Assembly: GCA_029204225.1 (NCBI GenBank)
Contig: CM055093.1
Coordinates: 19,968,958-20,032,957, forward strand
DNA: 64,000 nt
From: Diphasiastrum complanatum
Taxonomy: Eukaryota; Streptophyta; Lycopodiopsida; Lycopodiales; Lycopodiaceae
Reading direction: 5' to 3'
The notes beneath the pieces were generated by a model. It did not search any database and was not told the origin of the DNA. It worked only from the letters and a program-made list of their open reading frames with translations. The translations under genes and the position numbers were made by a program. Positions 1-12,900 of this stretch are shown here, piece by piece (positions within the stretch are counted from its first letter, which is position 1; each line of letters begins with the position of its first letter).

Positions 1-112
1 CATTTAATTGATTGATCTACATGTGATAGGGGTTAACTTGCTCTTGGGCCTCTTCCACAATATATGCAAGCAATTTGGGTAATTGTTTTGATAATATAAC
101 CTTTCCTTTAAT

Positions 113-214
113 TGGACACACGTTGGTGGGCCACAAAACATCATTTGGTTCATGTTTAGTATGTGGACACACGTTGGTGGGCCACAAAACATCATTTGGT
201 TCATGTTTAGTATG
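113..214. repeat. 51-bp tandem duplication
   Basis: Two essentially identical 51-bp units follow one another, each beginning TGGACACACGTTGGTGGG, and a third copy starts at 215 but fades after a few bases. The unit has no recognised coding content. It lies in AT-rich noncoding DNA and is probably replication slippage or part of an old LTR. Confidence 0.9.
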
Positions 215-1292
215 TGGACACGCAACTCGTAAGACCATCTACTCTTTTGGCATTTTCCCATTTTGTTTCCCTGGGACCACATTTTTGCGTTTCATGCCTC
301 TTGGCATACAAAATAGAAAGAATGACAACTTATTTCCATAATTGTGCCCACAAGTGCTTGGCATACATTTGGCACAATAGCTTAACAACCTTATAACTTA
401 TGCACCTTGACTCTTTGACAAGGCATCATGATTTTTGTGGATTTAACCTCCTTATTACCTCACTCTTTTTATACCTCCCACAATTTTTATCCACCCTTCA
501 TTTGTTTCCAATTCACTCATACTTCCTATTGGCCATCCTTGTTTTCCAAATTTTAAGCTTTTAGGCTATTTTATCATGATACAATATCTTTCAAGAACCA
601 ATTTATAGATATTAGCATTGAATGAAATGTAAAGCAACAAATAGAAATCTCCAACTAAGAATACTAAATTTAAGTAGTGAGTTGTTGAAAGCTCAAGTAG
701 ATCATTAATAGAACTCTCCAAACAAAGAGTTCAAAACACAAAAATCGATTAACTAACTATTGAGAGTCTTTAGCTCCTTTTTACACGAATACAAAACTAG
801 AGTTTATGGCAAAATCACCCATATAAAGGTGACAAAAAAGTCAAAATTCTCTCCAAAATTGGTGTGCCCGATTTTTTGTCAAGCTAAGAGTTCATTCTCA
901 TGTTCCAGCACAAGCTACTCGACCTATCATGAGGAGACTTCATCCTCCTAGACGACGTCAGCGACTACCAGCGGTCCTTCATGCTGCAGCCCGTATTACA
1001 TCTTTCTACACCATTAGCAGGACAAGATTGGACAATAGTGTCATACCTTATTCATGACATTTAGCCGTATACAAATAAAGAGAATGGAGATTCAGTATTT
1101 GTGGTTGTGTTATGTGAATGTTAATTCTAGTTTTGATTCTTATGTTGATAATAATTAGATAAGCACAGTCACTAATAAACCACAACAAGCTTCATTTACT
1201 TTTGCATCCCCTAGTGCACATGCATTTCATTACAGCCTAGATGTGACCCAGCAAGTGAGTTGGAGAAGTCCATCTGCACTTAGTTTAAACAC
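215..1292. other. AT-rich stretch without a recognisable gene
   Basis: I see no convincing reading frame, RNA gene or terminal repeat here. Because a gypsy reverse transcriptase relic begins immediately afterwards, part of this stretch is probably the decayed gag/protease end or leader of that element, but no zinc knuckle or protease motif can be read. Confidence 0.5.
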
Positions 1293-2155
1293 GTGCCAAT
1301 TAGTAATATGCCAGAGGGATTGCCGCCTATTCAGAACGTTGATCATCATATTGAGCTCGTTCCAGGGGCAAGTCCTGTATGTAGGCCTCCTTATAGAATG
1401 AGCCTAAAAGAGGAAGAGGAAGTCAGAAAGATGTTGGAGGAGTATCTCAAGCTGGGGTACATCCATCCAAGTTATTCACCTTTTGCCTCTCCTATTTTAC
1501 TTAGTTTCCGGATGTGTGTAGATAACATGGAATTGAATAAGATCACTGTAAAGCGCAGGTATTTGATTCCCAGGATTGATGATCTACTGGATGCTTTGCA
1601 AGATGCAACCATTTTCAGTAAGATAGATCTCAAAAGTGGATACCATCAAATAGGATTCGAGATGAAGACATCCAGAAGACGGCCTTCCGAACCCGTTTCG
1701 ATCATTATGAGTTTTTGGTTATGCCATTTGGGTCAACAAATGCCCCAACCACGTTCATGATGCTCATGAACGATGTCTTGCGAGACTATATGGGCAAGTT
1801 TATCGTCAATTTTATTGATGATATATTGGTTTTTAGTAAAGCGGTCGAGGAGCATGAGGTTCATCTCAAGACCGTATTGGGCAAGTTACAAGCTTCTGTC
1901 TTGTATGCCAATGCTCAGAAGACAGAGTTGTGTAAGACTCGTGTCGAGTATTTGGGTCACATAGTGTCAGTTGAGGGTATTTCGGTTGACCCAGCCAAGG
2001 TGGCTGTGGTTAAGAAGTGGCCGAGGCCTATCGATACACGCCAATTACAATCTTTCTTAGGCTTTTGTAAGTTCTACCGGCAGTTTGTTAGGAATTATTC
2101 CTAGATAGTTGCTCCTCTAACAGACCAGTTACGGAAAAACAGTAGAGATGCAGCC
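1293..2155 (+). pseudogene. Ty3/gypsy reverse transcriptase relic
   Basis: Conceptual translation gives the start of a Ty3/gypsy reverse transcriptase: a hydrophilic GLPP...VDHHIELVPG stretch, then PYRMS, CVDNMELNKIT, LIPRIDDLLDAL and FSKIDLKSGYHQI. A frameshift near 1700 moves the reading to a second frame with [22 protein letters not shown] (the catalytic YVDD box is read as FIDD), EYLGHIVS and a terminal SFLGFCKFYRQFV. A stop follows at about 2102, after which a short in-frame remnant can still be read. RNase H and integrase are not recognisable directly downstream. The copy is therefore dead. Its 3' end may be represented by the integrase tail at 7409-7765 on the same strand, but the 5 kb between cannot be read as pol. 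Confidence 0.9.
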
Positions 2156-2159
2156 ACAC

Positions 2160-2425
2160 TCATCATCCGCTTCACTTCCCTCGCGAGTCACCGAGATGCT
2201 TTGTGGTGCAGAGCTAAGCTACATGGTACCACTATCTACATGGATGACGATCTCACATATATCCAAGTAGAGGAGAGGCATAAGGCTTTTTTAATAGCAC
2301 TCCTAGCAGCTCCCAGTGCTAGGGATTTCAGGTGCCCAGGGTTGGGAGCACCCCGGGGCCCCATCCACACCACCTTCAAATTGGAGTGTGAAACTGTGTT
2401 GGCATACATTCATCTTCCACGATAG
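2160..2425 (+). pseudogene. Possible LINE ORF1 tail fragment
   Basis: The translation contains a charged segment with HGTTIYMDDDLTYIQVEERH followed by an alanine-rich stretch. This resembles the C-terminal domain of LINE ORF1 proteins, in which a short basic region is followed by an acidic DDLT-like motif. The fragment is short and has no flanking LINE features, so the assignment is weak. It abruptly replaces the gypsy frame at about 2155, which would fit an insertion or deletion junction. Confidence 0.25.
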
Positions 2426-2429
2426 GGGA

Positions 2430-5400
2430 CCTTGTTGACTTTATCACAGGCAGAGATATATAATTCCTCATGGAGACACACGAGAGCCCGGAGCGAGGAC
2501 TTCCTTCCTTTTCTGGATATAGATGGGACTCAATATTCCAACGTGAGTAGATCTGCCAGTGGTCGAGGTTCAGGTGAGTTTGTTTAGGATTGGACACCAT
2601 TAGGATGGTGATTTTTGGGCATGAATACCTACCAAATGGGGGCTCTGGACCTATTGATTATCATTACAAGCTTAAAGATATGATGGATTGCGTCTGTTTT
2701 GAGCCATCATGCATCCAATTTGGATAGGTGAGCATTAGACACCATCATGATGAAGTTTTGCTTGTTGAAGGAGGCCAAAAATGCATTTTTTGCATGATCT
2801 GAGCTTATGATTGCTTGCTGGACTACAAAAAGTGCACCCTCCTACCTGATTTTTTGTCATTTACAGCTCGCAGGGTGATGTGGCAAGTGCCTTGTAGACC
2901 CACTCTCCCTCCGTATTGTGCTTTACAGCGACCAATTTGGTGTCCTATAGAGAAAGTTATGGCTGTCGGAAGTTTGGCAATTTTTGAACTAAAATTTGCA
3001 AAATTTTCGAAATGTTCTGATGCATGCATGCTTGTAACTCAGTGTAGTCATTGTCTGTTGATGAAAATGTATGGATAGACCTATATGCATGCTTGGATGC
3101 ATGTTGCATGCGTAATTAGTAGATTGATTAGATGAATTCTTGCATGAAGCTATTTTTGGTTATTCTAGATCAAAAAGCAAATTTTCTAGTGTCTAGGCTA
3201 TTTTGGGAAAAAAAATTTGTTTTTACAAAAAAGTCAGTGCATGTCAAGCTTGTTGCATGCAGGATAATTTCAAAATGATTTCGATATGTGACAGTGCCTG
3301 TGAATTTGATAAATCAATCTTCTTAATCGATTTTCACAGTTGGTCTATTTCGAACAGATTTCGAAAATCCCATTGCTAATTTTCCAGTTTCTTGGCAATT
3401 TAGGTAAAAATTGATTTTTTTAATGGAAATCACTGCATGTCATGTCTGATGCACGCTGGATGTTTCAGAATCCTTCCAATCTGTGATGGTAATTGTGAAA
3501 CTGTCAAGTCGTTGTTTGATTGATTGTCAGAGTTTAGGTCCATATTGAATGGAATTTGAAAATCCCAGTTTACGTAAAATTTGAAGAAACCATGGACATT
3601 TTCGATTTGTTCAAAAATGACTTATAAAGTGAATGATCTTAGTGTGATGGAATTGGTCAGTTCTTTAAGGTCAATGTACCCATCACTTTTAGTTGAAGAT
3701 TTTGTGAATTTGTCAATTAAGGAGCATTTCTTGTTTCAGGGATCAATAAGGACCAAGAATAATGTAAATCTAGTGGAACAGTTTCTATGCTGATCCATAA
3801 GGGGATTTGCTAGGAATCAAGTGCGGCACTTAATGAATGAATCAAAACTGTTGGGTTGATTAGTGTTAAAGTTACTGATACCAAATTGAGCTTTTTCCTA
3901 GTACAAATTTGGGGTTTTGTTAACCTGAACCTCTTCTGGAAGGGGGGAAAGAGTGGAAGTCTCAGATATAGATGATTGGTGGTCTTAGTGATCCAATTAT
4001 TTAATTTACATTCAATTCCTGAAGTATAACTAAGTGCGAGTGAGAATAACAATTGGGAATTTTTTTAAGAAGACTGCCTCTGGGAATTTGGATTCCTTTT
4101 CCCCTGTGTGAATTAGAATTTTGAGAAATTGATGATTCTAAGGGAAAAGTGTGGCTGGACTGATAATCCATTTATGGAACCATCTATGTTTTGCAATTAG
4201 ATTTTTTTCTTGCAAAGTAAAGCAGATGGAAGGTGTTCCATACAAGAATCTAGTAATTTGGATTCTTTCCTGTTATAGAGTATTTCTCTATAATGATTGT
4301 AGCAACCAAGAGGAATTCTAACCTGTAAAAGAATTAAGTTCTGAAATAGATATTGGATATCTAGGACAATATGATATTCGGTTTTGTTGAGATCCATGTT
4401 CCTTTTGGATTAGAGAATACACTTGTGGCATTTCAACTGTACTTGAACGATACATCTCGTCTCGTCCATGCCGAGGTACAATGTGGAGTGGTATTCTTTG
4501 GGTATCGCTTAAGGGGTGTGAGGGATTTCAATGGTTATAAGTATTTCCTGGAATTGGTTGTGAATTTGATCCTATATTTGGGTATAGGATAGCCAAATAG
4601 TCTTATTGACTTTTTGGGCAAAACAGAGAGGATTCTTGGAGGAAAAGCTGGTGGTATGGGACATCAGTGATTCTAAAGGGAATTTCTTGGGTAGAATGAT
4701 CTGTAGACCGATGGGTAGTGATTGCTATAATGGTAATATTACAGAGTCCATTGGTTTTGTTTAGAGTATTTTGGGAATTATGAGATATAGATCGATCCCT
4801 AAATGGTATCTCATTTACTACAAAATATGGAAGCCCATAAATCTATTTCTCTACTATATTAGACCTCTACTCTTTAGAACTTTCTTAATACATGACAATT
4901 GGATTGACATTCATGTGATTCCTTCTAGTGTAGAACTCTGTTCTGAAGGACTGTTATAGTTATATGAAATTGTACTTTCATATAATATTTTTGAATATGG
5001 CTTGGAATTCAGGTTTCCTGAACCCTAACGTTAGTCTCTATTTGATAGTTGATTATTGAGAGGTAATATTTCTATCATTTGGGATAAGATATTCTGTGAT
5101 TCTAAGGAAAAAGTCCGTTTTATAATAGTATTGGTGGATACTCATTACTGACTTTTTCGAATCTTTGATATCTTATACGTCGTCATCTCCTGTGAACTTT
5201 TCAATAGAAATAATAGAATTTGTTTCTAAAAGGGGGAGAAGAAAAGATAGGAATAAGTCTTTCGAGGAATCAGCCAGTTGCATTGATTTTGGAAAAAAAT
5301 CATGTATGTATGACTATTATGAATAATCTGGAACTAGAGGAGTTTTGGGGATATTGAGCTGTGAGAAATTCATGAATTTGGGAAGTAGTGGTAAAGATTA

Positions 5401-7400
5401 AATTAAGGTTCACTGATTGTTACCAAGTATCATTTTGTTATGGATTGGATCAGTGGAATAAAGCTTTAATCTTAACTCTATGTCCAAAGATGTTTGTATA
5501 AGTTAGCCTAATCTTGGTTTGTACGCTAAGATCTGTGGTAGGTTGATTGATAGAAGGTTTTGTTAATAAGAGTTAGATGGTTGGAAAACTTGTGATGTGG
5601 AGTTATCCACTTCAAAGATTTCCTAGATATGTTATTTATTCATGAGAAATAGAGTTCTTTTGTAGCTGAGTTGCAAGATTCTCAGTGATTATGGATATCT
5701 GTCAGTTGATAGCCTATGTTTATGTATAGGAACATAGTTGGATATGTTGCTTATGTTCATCTTAATCTCGTAGATCTACTATGTGTTTCCTATGTACTGA
5801 GTTCATATCGTATACTTAAACTAGTTAGCGTGCATAGACACATGAACAAGTAATGTGAGGAACAGTTACTTGCAGGTTAATGTCTCTTTCTATTGAAAGG
5901 ATAATTCATTAACTTATTTATGGTTTAGAAGAAGATCTAAATGTGGTGTTATACATGTATAATTGAGATCTGCACCTGGACATTTAAGATTTCTGAGTCA
6001 TTTACAATTGACTTGAGTAATTGGATTACTCCTGATTAGAAGCTAATTGGATAAATAAGCAGTGTGAAGAGAATTCATCGAGAACTGTTTATTTTGATCT
6101 ATATTGCTTATAAGACACATGATTGTGAGTCATCTAGATTCAATTGTGAGAATTGTGTGCATAGAATATAGAAGATTCTTGATATAGAATATTTCTTGAA
6201 GGAGAAATATCCTAAGTTATTGACTCTTCCTAGTGAGCTCATATTGGATGACAGAGTCTAACTAATGTCAAGGATAACCACTGAATTCAGTTGGAATTCA
6301 ACAGAACTTTGTAATCTCTAGATGTGGTTCTAGGTGATTGTATAAAGTTTATACTGTTAAAGACAAATGTTATAATGGTCTTTAATTACTAGGTTGATTG
6401 TAGAATTTGGAACTCATAATCTGGTTAAGAATCGGGTTGGAAGAATATTCTTGGAATCCAGTAATTTTCCTTGTGGAAAAGATTTCAGAATGTTTCTTAT
6501 ATTTCCTGAGTGGTATGTTGTGCATATACTCCAGTGTCTCTAAATGATTAAGTATGGATTTGGAATCCGATAAATTATGATTGACAAATCATAAGATTCT
6601 ATATGATTGACATATCATAAATTGATACTTAAAGGTCACTAGATGATTATACGGAAATATGATGATTCTTAAGATAGTGAGTAATTCTTGATCAATTGGT
6701 TAAGTAAAAAATTTAGATATGTTATTTGAACTCTAAATTTGTGTACATGACTAAGATTGTGTAAATCTTACAGGCATTTTCATTAAGTAATTGTTTACTT
6801 ATGAGGAACTTTCTTACCTTTACAGATTGTAGACAAGGAATGCTTGTGTACTGTTTTTCAGCCTAAAATCTCCGGTTAATTAGGAGTAGTTAATTCTATC
6901 AAGATTGAATGGTTGCTATTTTCTGGCATGTGATGCTAGGGATAGAACACTTAACTCAAGAGAGTATCTGGGGTACTCAAGACTGAGTTAAAGTCATTTT
7001 TATCTTGATGGATCTCCTAAGAGATTTTGGTGGGATGAGTTTTGTACCTTGGTTTTTGAAAAAATTCTAAGTGCATTTGTATCAAGAAGCATTTATGACA
7101 GTTCTACAAGTAATTGTGGATAGTCTTGGACTATAATTGTTTTGAATCTTTAACTTTTGAATATTGATCTCTAATGTAAGGTGAGAACTCACCCAGTGAT
7201 TCATGTAAATTGAGGTTACATGAAGGTGATGTTATTAGATTGAATCAAACCCAATAGGGAAATTTATCTTTTAGTGTACTTCTAAAGGTCGATATAGTAC
7301 TTCAGTACAAAGATATATAATTTAAGAATTATTCTATCTCTAAGTACTTATTTGATATTGAAGTTAGACTAAAGATTGATTTTCAGGGTAATTGTGAAAG
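2430..7400. other. C-poor, gene-free stretch with decayed element DNA
   Basis: Nearly 5 kb without a credible gene. The plus strand is noticeably poor in C relative to G (in sampled 60-base lines G outnumbers C, by about two to one or more in several). A single short reading at 4371-4590 recalls the VPFGLENTLVAFQ segment of a gypsy reverse transcriptase, which suggests that this is heavily mutated retroelement interior. Confidence 0.5.
4371..4592 (+). pseudogene. Faint gypsy RT remnant (PFGL...AFQ box)
   Basis: A 73-codon open frame contains VPFGLENTLVAFQLYLND, resembling the conserved MPFGL(T/K)NAPATFQ...MN box of Ty3/gypsy reverse transcriptases. What follows (VVFFGYRL) could be an eroded VVFFDDIL active-site box. 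No other RT block is readable in the right place, so this is a low-confidence relic and not a gene. Confidence 0.3.
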
Positions 7401-7408
7401 TTAAATGA

Positions 7409-7765
7409 TTGATTTTGTTAGCTTTTGAACTTAATTTTCAGGATTGGTCGACTGCTCACCCAGTGTATCTTGTAAATTTAATTTGTGTGATGATGATAGT
7501 TAGATGTATTGAAGATTTTGCCCATTTGGAAGATTCACCGCCCAATGTACCTTTGGACTTTGAAAGAGTACTCAGGATCAGAGATAAACAATCGAGAAAC
7601 CGTTCTATCTTTGAGTGGTTATTTAGGTTGGTTGGTCAGATTGAGGATAATGATTCATGCGAAAAAATTAAAAGCATACAAATTGGGTCTTCCCTAGTTA
7701 CTCGTCTTGAGGACAAAACTAGTTTGTTTAAGGGGGGAAGAATGTTACGTCCATGTCCTGTATAA
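7409..7765 (+). pseudogene. Gypsy integrase C-terminus, chromodomain-like tail
   Basis: The frame matches the end of a Ty3/gypsy polyprotein: HPVYLVNLI (eroded HPVFHVSLLK), then FERVLRIRDKQSRNRSIFEW, WLFRLVGQIED and VTRLEDKTSLFKGG. This is the usual tail after the integrase core, where a chromodomain-like fold reads the repeated R-x-R-x-I-x-E-(W/Y)-L-V-(K/R)-W pattern. It closes with a purine-rich run (AAGGGGGGAAGAA) that looks like a polypurine tract, followed at about 7743 by TGTTACGTCC, a plausible 3' LTR start. The catalytic core is absent upstream. Confidence 0.65.
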
Positions 7766-7965
7766 GGGAATCAGAATAATTCCTGACATGGATAGCCGGT
7801 CACTCCAGGTGTATATGGTTATTGGTTATGTCTCGTCATTCCGGGCTTGGCCTGTAAAGTAATTAATATTCATATGAGGGCCCAGACCTTTAATTGGACA
7901 TAGGAGCACTTGCATGGTGTTTGACTACTATCATTCAAGAATAGGAGGTTAATAGCTAATATAGG

Positions 7966-8830
7966 CCCCTTTTGGCATGAGTTTATCCCACATGCCCCAC
8001 CCACTCTCCTGGATGACCTCCGTATCTGGACCGATCATGCTACTCAGCTATACACTATCCCCACTGATATGCCCATCTCCATCTCTCCTCAACCTTCGAA
8101 CTTCACCTTCTTCACCCCTGATTTGGTCCTGTGGCGGCAATCAAAAGATTGAAAACCTATCGAACCAGAGACATGGAAGATCTTGAATCTGAGCTATTGA
8201 TTCACGCTGCTGACACACTTGCCCCCACACTATCCACTTTCCTCAACCATGTTGTTGTCGAAGGCTTCCCATCCTCTTGGTGCACTAACATTATACACCC
8301 TATCTATAAAAAATGGTGACCCCATGCTTCTTGGTAATTACCGCACTATTATGATTGCGCACGTTCTTGGGAAGTTATATGGCACCATCTTTCAATCTGC
8401 AGTTAGTATAGAGGCATAGTCCAAGAGATTGCATGCATTGGGTCAGGCAAGGTTCCGCGCTCATTACTCCACTACTGATCATATCTTCACACTTCGAGCT
8501 CTCATTGAGGAAGCTAGGCATAGGAAAAAAGGTTTATTGTTGTTTTGTGGACTTCAGGAAAGCCTTTGACTTTGTCCCACGCTCGCTGCTTATCTAGAGA
8601 CTCCGCAACCTGGGATTCTCGATGGATATCATTCTAGCTGTGATGGCTCTCTATGGGTTTTGGGCTACTTCCGTCATAGCAATGGCATTTCTGAGCAGAT
8701 CTAGAGTACTATTGGGGTTAAGTAGGGGTGCTCTCTTTCACCAGTTCTCTTTGGACTATACATTGATGAGTTGGAGAGGGTCATTTCTCAGTGTGGCGGG
8801 GACGGTTGTAGGCTTGGTGATATTATTGAA
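7966..8830 (+). pseudogene. LINE (non-LTR) reverse transcriptase relic
   Basis: Three frames together read as a non-LTR retrotransposon reverse transcriptase. AIKRLKT and FLNHVVVEGFPSSWCTN (8131-8310) precede the IIHPIYKK and NYRTIMIAHVLGKLYG boxes, then QARFRAHYSTTDHIFTLRAL (8440-8510), and after a one-base shift FVDFRKAFDFVPRSLL (8550-8600), the block that carries the first catalytic aspartate. At least two frameshifts and one stop interrupt it. The endonuclease and the 3' tail are not visible. The copy probably sits in an upstream intron of the DRC7 gene. Confidence 0.85.
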
Positions 8831-8949
8831 AATAGTTGACAATGCACCTCCTTGCAGGTCTTCCTACAAAAGAATTCTTCTCTATGGTTTGTCCTCTGAA
8901 GAAGAAGCTCACAATCTTTTCTCTTTGAAAAATGAGCCCATTATTTAGG

Positions 8950-9820
8950 AGTAATGTTAGTCTCACGTTAGGGTTCCCATTTACGGTTGGGTGCCCAACC
9001 TCAGGTCTATTTTCAGGAATTTCAGGCTTTGGCCACGTGATTAAATGGTTCAGATACACTTAATATGGTTATAGGGTTCCAAATGACCCTCGAGCCAGTA
9101 CACTGATATTACATATCCTTCCCTAAATTGGTCCAAATTCAGGGTAAAATTTTGCAGATGACCCTGGCATGAGAGAAAAGACAGTTATAAAAAAAAGAAA
9201 TCATCTCCAAGACATTGTTTAGGAGCTTCTTTGTAATCTAGTGCAAATTATGTGGCAGTTTGGCAGTTGCTTCTTTACAATGCATCATACATGTCTACCA
9301 CAGAGGTTGATTGACTTCTCTCAGTTATTCATGTGGTTCATTGTGAAAGGTAACTCCTTTCCTTTCCGTTTTGTTTTTATTCTTTCTAATTCATGCCAAG
9401 TTAACTTTGAAAATACCCAATATATGAATGCCAGAAGTTCGTTTCTAGCTAGAAATTGTTATCTGCTGCAAGTAGGATGTTGCATTGTGCCAGTGAATTA
9501 TGCATGAATTAAGAGTATGAACAGGATTCTCTTCGTCAAGCACTTCATAGGAAGGATGTTTATAAGTTATAATACACTATTGTTTAGATTTGTCAATCAT
9601 TGCTCAACTGGGAGATTAGTAGCCATGGAAATGAGGTATACTTCACTATAGCATGAAATTGTTAATTGTATCATGTTATTCAGTATCTCACATACCCTGG
9701 ATGCTTTTTCATTTGACTGCTTTCTCGATGTCACTTATGATACAGGAGCCGACATTTCATGGCTGTAGAAGTGCTGATTCAGCATACAGAAAGCTGAAGT
9801 GCTTTTATGGTTACTTGCAG
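8950..9820. other. Noncoding, probably intron of the DRC7 gene
   Basis: I looked here for DRC7 segments expected upstream of the first recognised exon and found none. The acceptor at 9819-9820 shows that transcription must come from further upstream. Nothing else can be supported. Confidence 0.5.
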
Positions 9821-9946
9821 GTTCATGACATATTTCATCCTGGAACGACATTTGGTGTAAAAGAGATTGAGATTGTTGATGGCATTAATAAAAAATTCCT
9901 TTTTCATTCAGAATGTCGAAGTGATGGACTTGTCAGTCGTGAAGAG
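9821..9946 (+). CDS. DRC7: DRC7 first recognised exon
   Basis: The exon is flanked by TTGCAG at the acceptor and GAG|GTACAA at the donor, 42 codons, phase 0 at both ends. It reads [20 protein letters not shown] and ends SDGLVSREE, which aligns with the human DRC7 stretch that ends VDGLMKREE. The open frame continues upstream to 9653, but those codons lack similarity and follow no known DRC7 block, so I start the exon at 9821. Confidence 0.8.
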
Positions 9947-12900
9947 GTACAACGTGCAATCATTCCTCTTCGGAATCGAATGTCAGCTATTTGCATCTTT
10001 GGCTGAGCCAATAAGATCATTTTGTTTCTCCTGACATTCAAATTGTTCAATGCTTTGATGCCGACTGTTTGCCCTCAATATGTAGAAGATGCTTCAAAAG
10101 ATTTTTCCTTTCTGAAAATTTCAATGTGTAAAAACATGTCAAGCACATGTCAACAATGATAAGATTCTGCCACTTTGATAGCTATTCAAGTGTGAATAAA
10201 ACTATGACACTTTCAAGGGCCTGGCAAAGAGCCACGTTGATTTTTTACCTTTCATCTTGTTGTCAAACTTTTTGTAGGACATGGCATATTGTTGCACTCT
10301 CGTAACAAAAGAAAGAAACTTTGAGCAGCACCCAACCCTGCCCAAACTTGCCCATGCATTAAGTTTCTTGATAGCAAACAAATTCAAGGTTGCTGTAACT
10401 TTTCTCTTCCAGATTTTTCAGTCTCTTTTCACTCTCCTTCAGTCAATGTTTTTTCTTTTTAATTGCTCTTTTTAAATGTTTTTTTACTCATTATTCTTGC
10501 ACCCTGCCATTTTTACATCAGTGTTAACAGATCCATTTTCCGGATTACATTCCATAAAACGATTTGAAAATGCAAAGTTTTGGTTAAACTAGATGGCCTC
10601 TCTAACCTAAGTTATAGCAGTCTGTGACTTGAGTAACCCCATAGTTTTTGCAAACTGTAACAATTTAACCTCTTATATTCACATCGAAAAGCTGAGCTTT
10701 TAGATTGCAGGATGTCCTGTTAAGGTCACAGAGAGAATGCATTTAGGGTGATAATCCTACACAAAGCATGAAAATTGACTTATGAGGAAAGTCAGACCTG
10801 AAACAAATATTATATTTGTTTCTGATGTTTAACCTTCACATATGATCAACTGACACCATGACCTCTCGTGGATGAATCAGATTAAGCACCCAATGGAATC
10901 AAAAACAATCTTAAAATCTGAAGAATATCCTCAGTTTCTCTTGTCTTCCCTGAATGAGCTGATTCTGCCAGCTGTACCAGGAAAGCAAGCATCTTCTGTA
11001 TTTGATTGGTTGCTTTAAATAATCTAGCCAAGCTAATTCCCCTGGCTAAAGTTTGGCTTGCATCACCAGCTAGCCAGCATATGCACTGGCCTAGAACCAA
11101 GGGACGGCTTGCCCAGTAGCCACATAACTTAAGGTGCACATGTTGGCATTTTCACAGCAGTGCAATCTTCAATCTGGCGGCTGGCCTCAACTTCATGGTC
11201 AAAACCAAAAACGATGACTCTGCTGAGTCGTTAAAAGTTCCTATAAAATTTCAATCCCATGTTTGGTTGTCATAAAATTTCTAAGGATTCTTAATCCTAG
11301 AACATTGCATTGACGACAGAAGTTGCATTCTGCTTTTACATTGATCTTAGAATGTTCCTGATATTCAGGAATTGCATTCATTCCTAGTACCTTTAGAAGA
11401 TTTTTTAAATCGACTGCCATTCCATCTTGAATGAGGCATAGAAATTTGCTTGATATTTGAAATCTTGTGAGTTTGTCAACAAGAAGGTCAAGCTTTGTTC
11501 TGAATTGATTATGAACTTCTTATGATAATCAGATTGTAGGAAAGAAGGTGGTTGAAGCCTTTGCCAACCCTGAAAATCCTTTGGTGTACCGGTGTGTCTG
11601 CTATGGTTCTTTAGAACCACAAAGCCCAAATTTAAAAGATATTGTCATGGGGCTTAACCTGGAAGGTGCTGGTAGAATGAATCTTTCTCAACCGAGCACT
11701 GCTAGAGGGGATGGAAGCAGCAGACCAGGTAGTCGTGGTCGATTGTCAGTTGAAAGTGCAAAAGTAAAATCATATTCAAGAACAGCATCCCGTTTCCGAG
11801 GCAGGTATAGCTCCTTACCATTTCAGACCAAAAACAGAGAAAGTAGCTTCTACTTTCACTCCTGTTATAGTATTCTCTCTACACAAAAAAAAACATTCCA
11901 TGAATATGGAGTATAAACGGTAATATTTCCTGTTCAACAAGAAATTCCATACAATGTAGAGTTTTCTAAGGTTCCTTGGTGCATGAAACTGCATATCAAG
12001 TACAGGGTGGGTTGTTTTACTAGTAACATTTCATGGAAATTGGCTGACAGTGTTCCTGTTAAAAGCAAGGGCACAACCGAGAAAAACGACAACCCAACTG
12101 AGAAGACATTCAACTTATCTGTAGTTCCGAGGAAGAAAACTATGGCAGATAATCTTCTCCCTATCGCCAAAATTACCCTCAAGTAAGGCTTTTTCTTAAC
12201 AGAACATGTATCAACTCTCAAATAAAGCAATGTCGCTGGACAAGGGAAGTTGAAAAAAGCTCCATACGAGTCGTAAGTCATGTGATCATCAGCAGTATGG
12301 ACCCTGACAATGGTTGTTAGGAAATGATTGATACTTTAAAATTCTGTGTACTAGCAGTACTAGAAGATATACTTAGAGACAGAAAATTTGGAGAAAACCA
12401 TTGGATCAAATCTCCAGCACTTCAGTGCACGTGTTAGTCTCAAATGTGGATCCAGACCTTTTGGAAATAAACATGGTGTAAGGGGAACATAGATGTTTTT
12501 TAATCGAGACTTTGCTACTGTAATCTTGGATTTGTTGTACCTAATGGCTTCAATTGTCACACATACATTAGGTCAGATGGTTGCAAGAGTTTTTCCATAT
12601 GACTGGTGTGAAAATTCTCTCGACTAGAAAAAAAGTAGAATTTGTTTGTACGTCATCTTGAACATGTTAGATATTCATTTCTATAACTGGCGATCTGACA
12701 GTCATTGTAGTGGATCCAACTAGAGTGCCCTGTGTGACCTTTGCATTCTTTAGTTGTTCCTACCAAAATTTAGCTTTATCTTGCCTCTAAAACCCATACT
12801 ATTAACACCACCATCATACATATACTAGTTATCCTGTCAATCATAGTTACACCTCCATCCTCTTTCTTTATGGCAATTTCTATGCTAATACGTTGCTTTC

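Noticed and set aside
9746-9820. Upstream extension of the first DRC7 exon
   Set aside because: The frame is open and a TACAG precedes it, but the residues do not resemble DRC7 and a good acceptor lies at 9819-9820.
10269-10387. Possible extra DRC7 exon between the first and second recognised exons
   Set aside because: It has AG and GT at the ends, but the flanking exons already join in phase, the DRC7 alignment is continuous there, and the translation has no similarity.
11983-12186. Open frame of 67 codons in the DRC7 intron
   Set aside because: No similarity to DRC7 or any domain, no matching splice phases; most likely chance.
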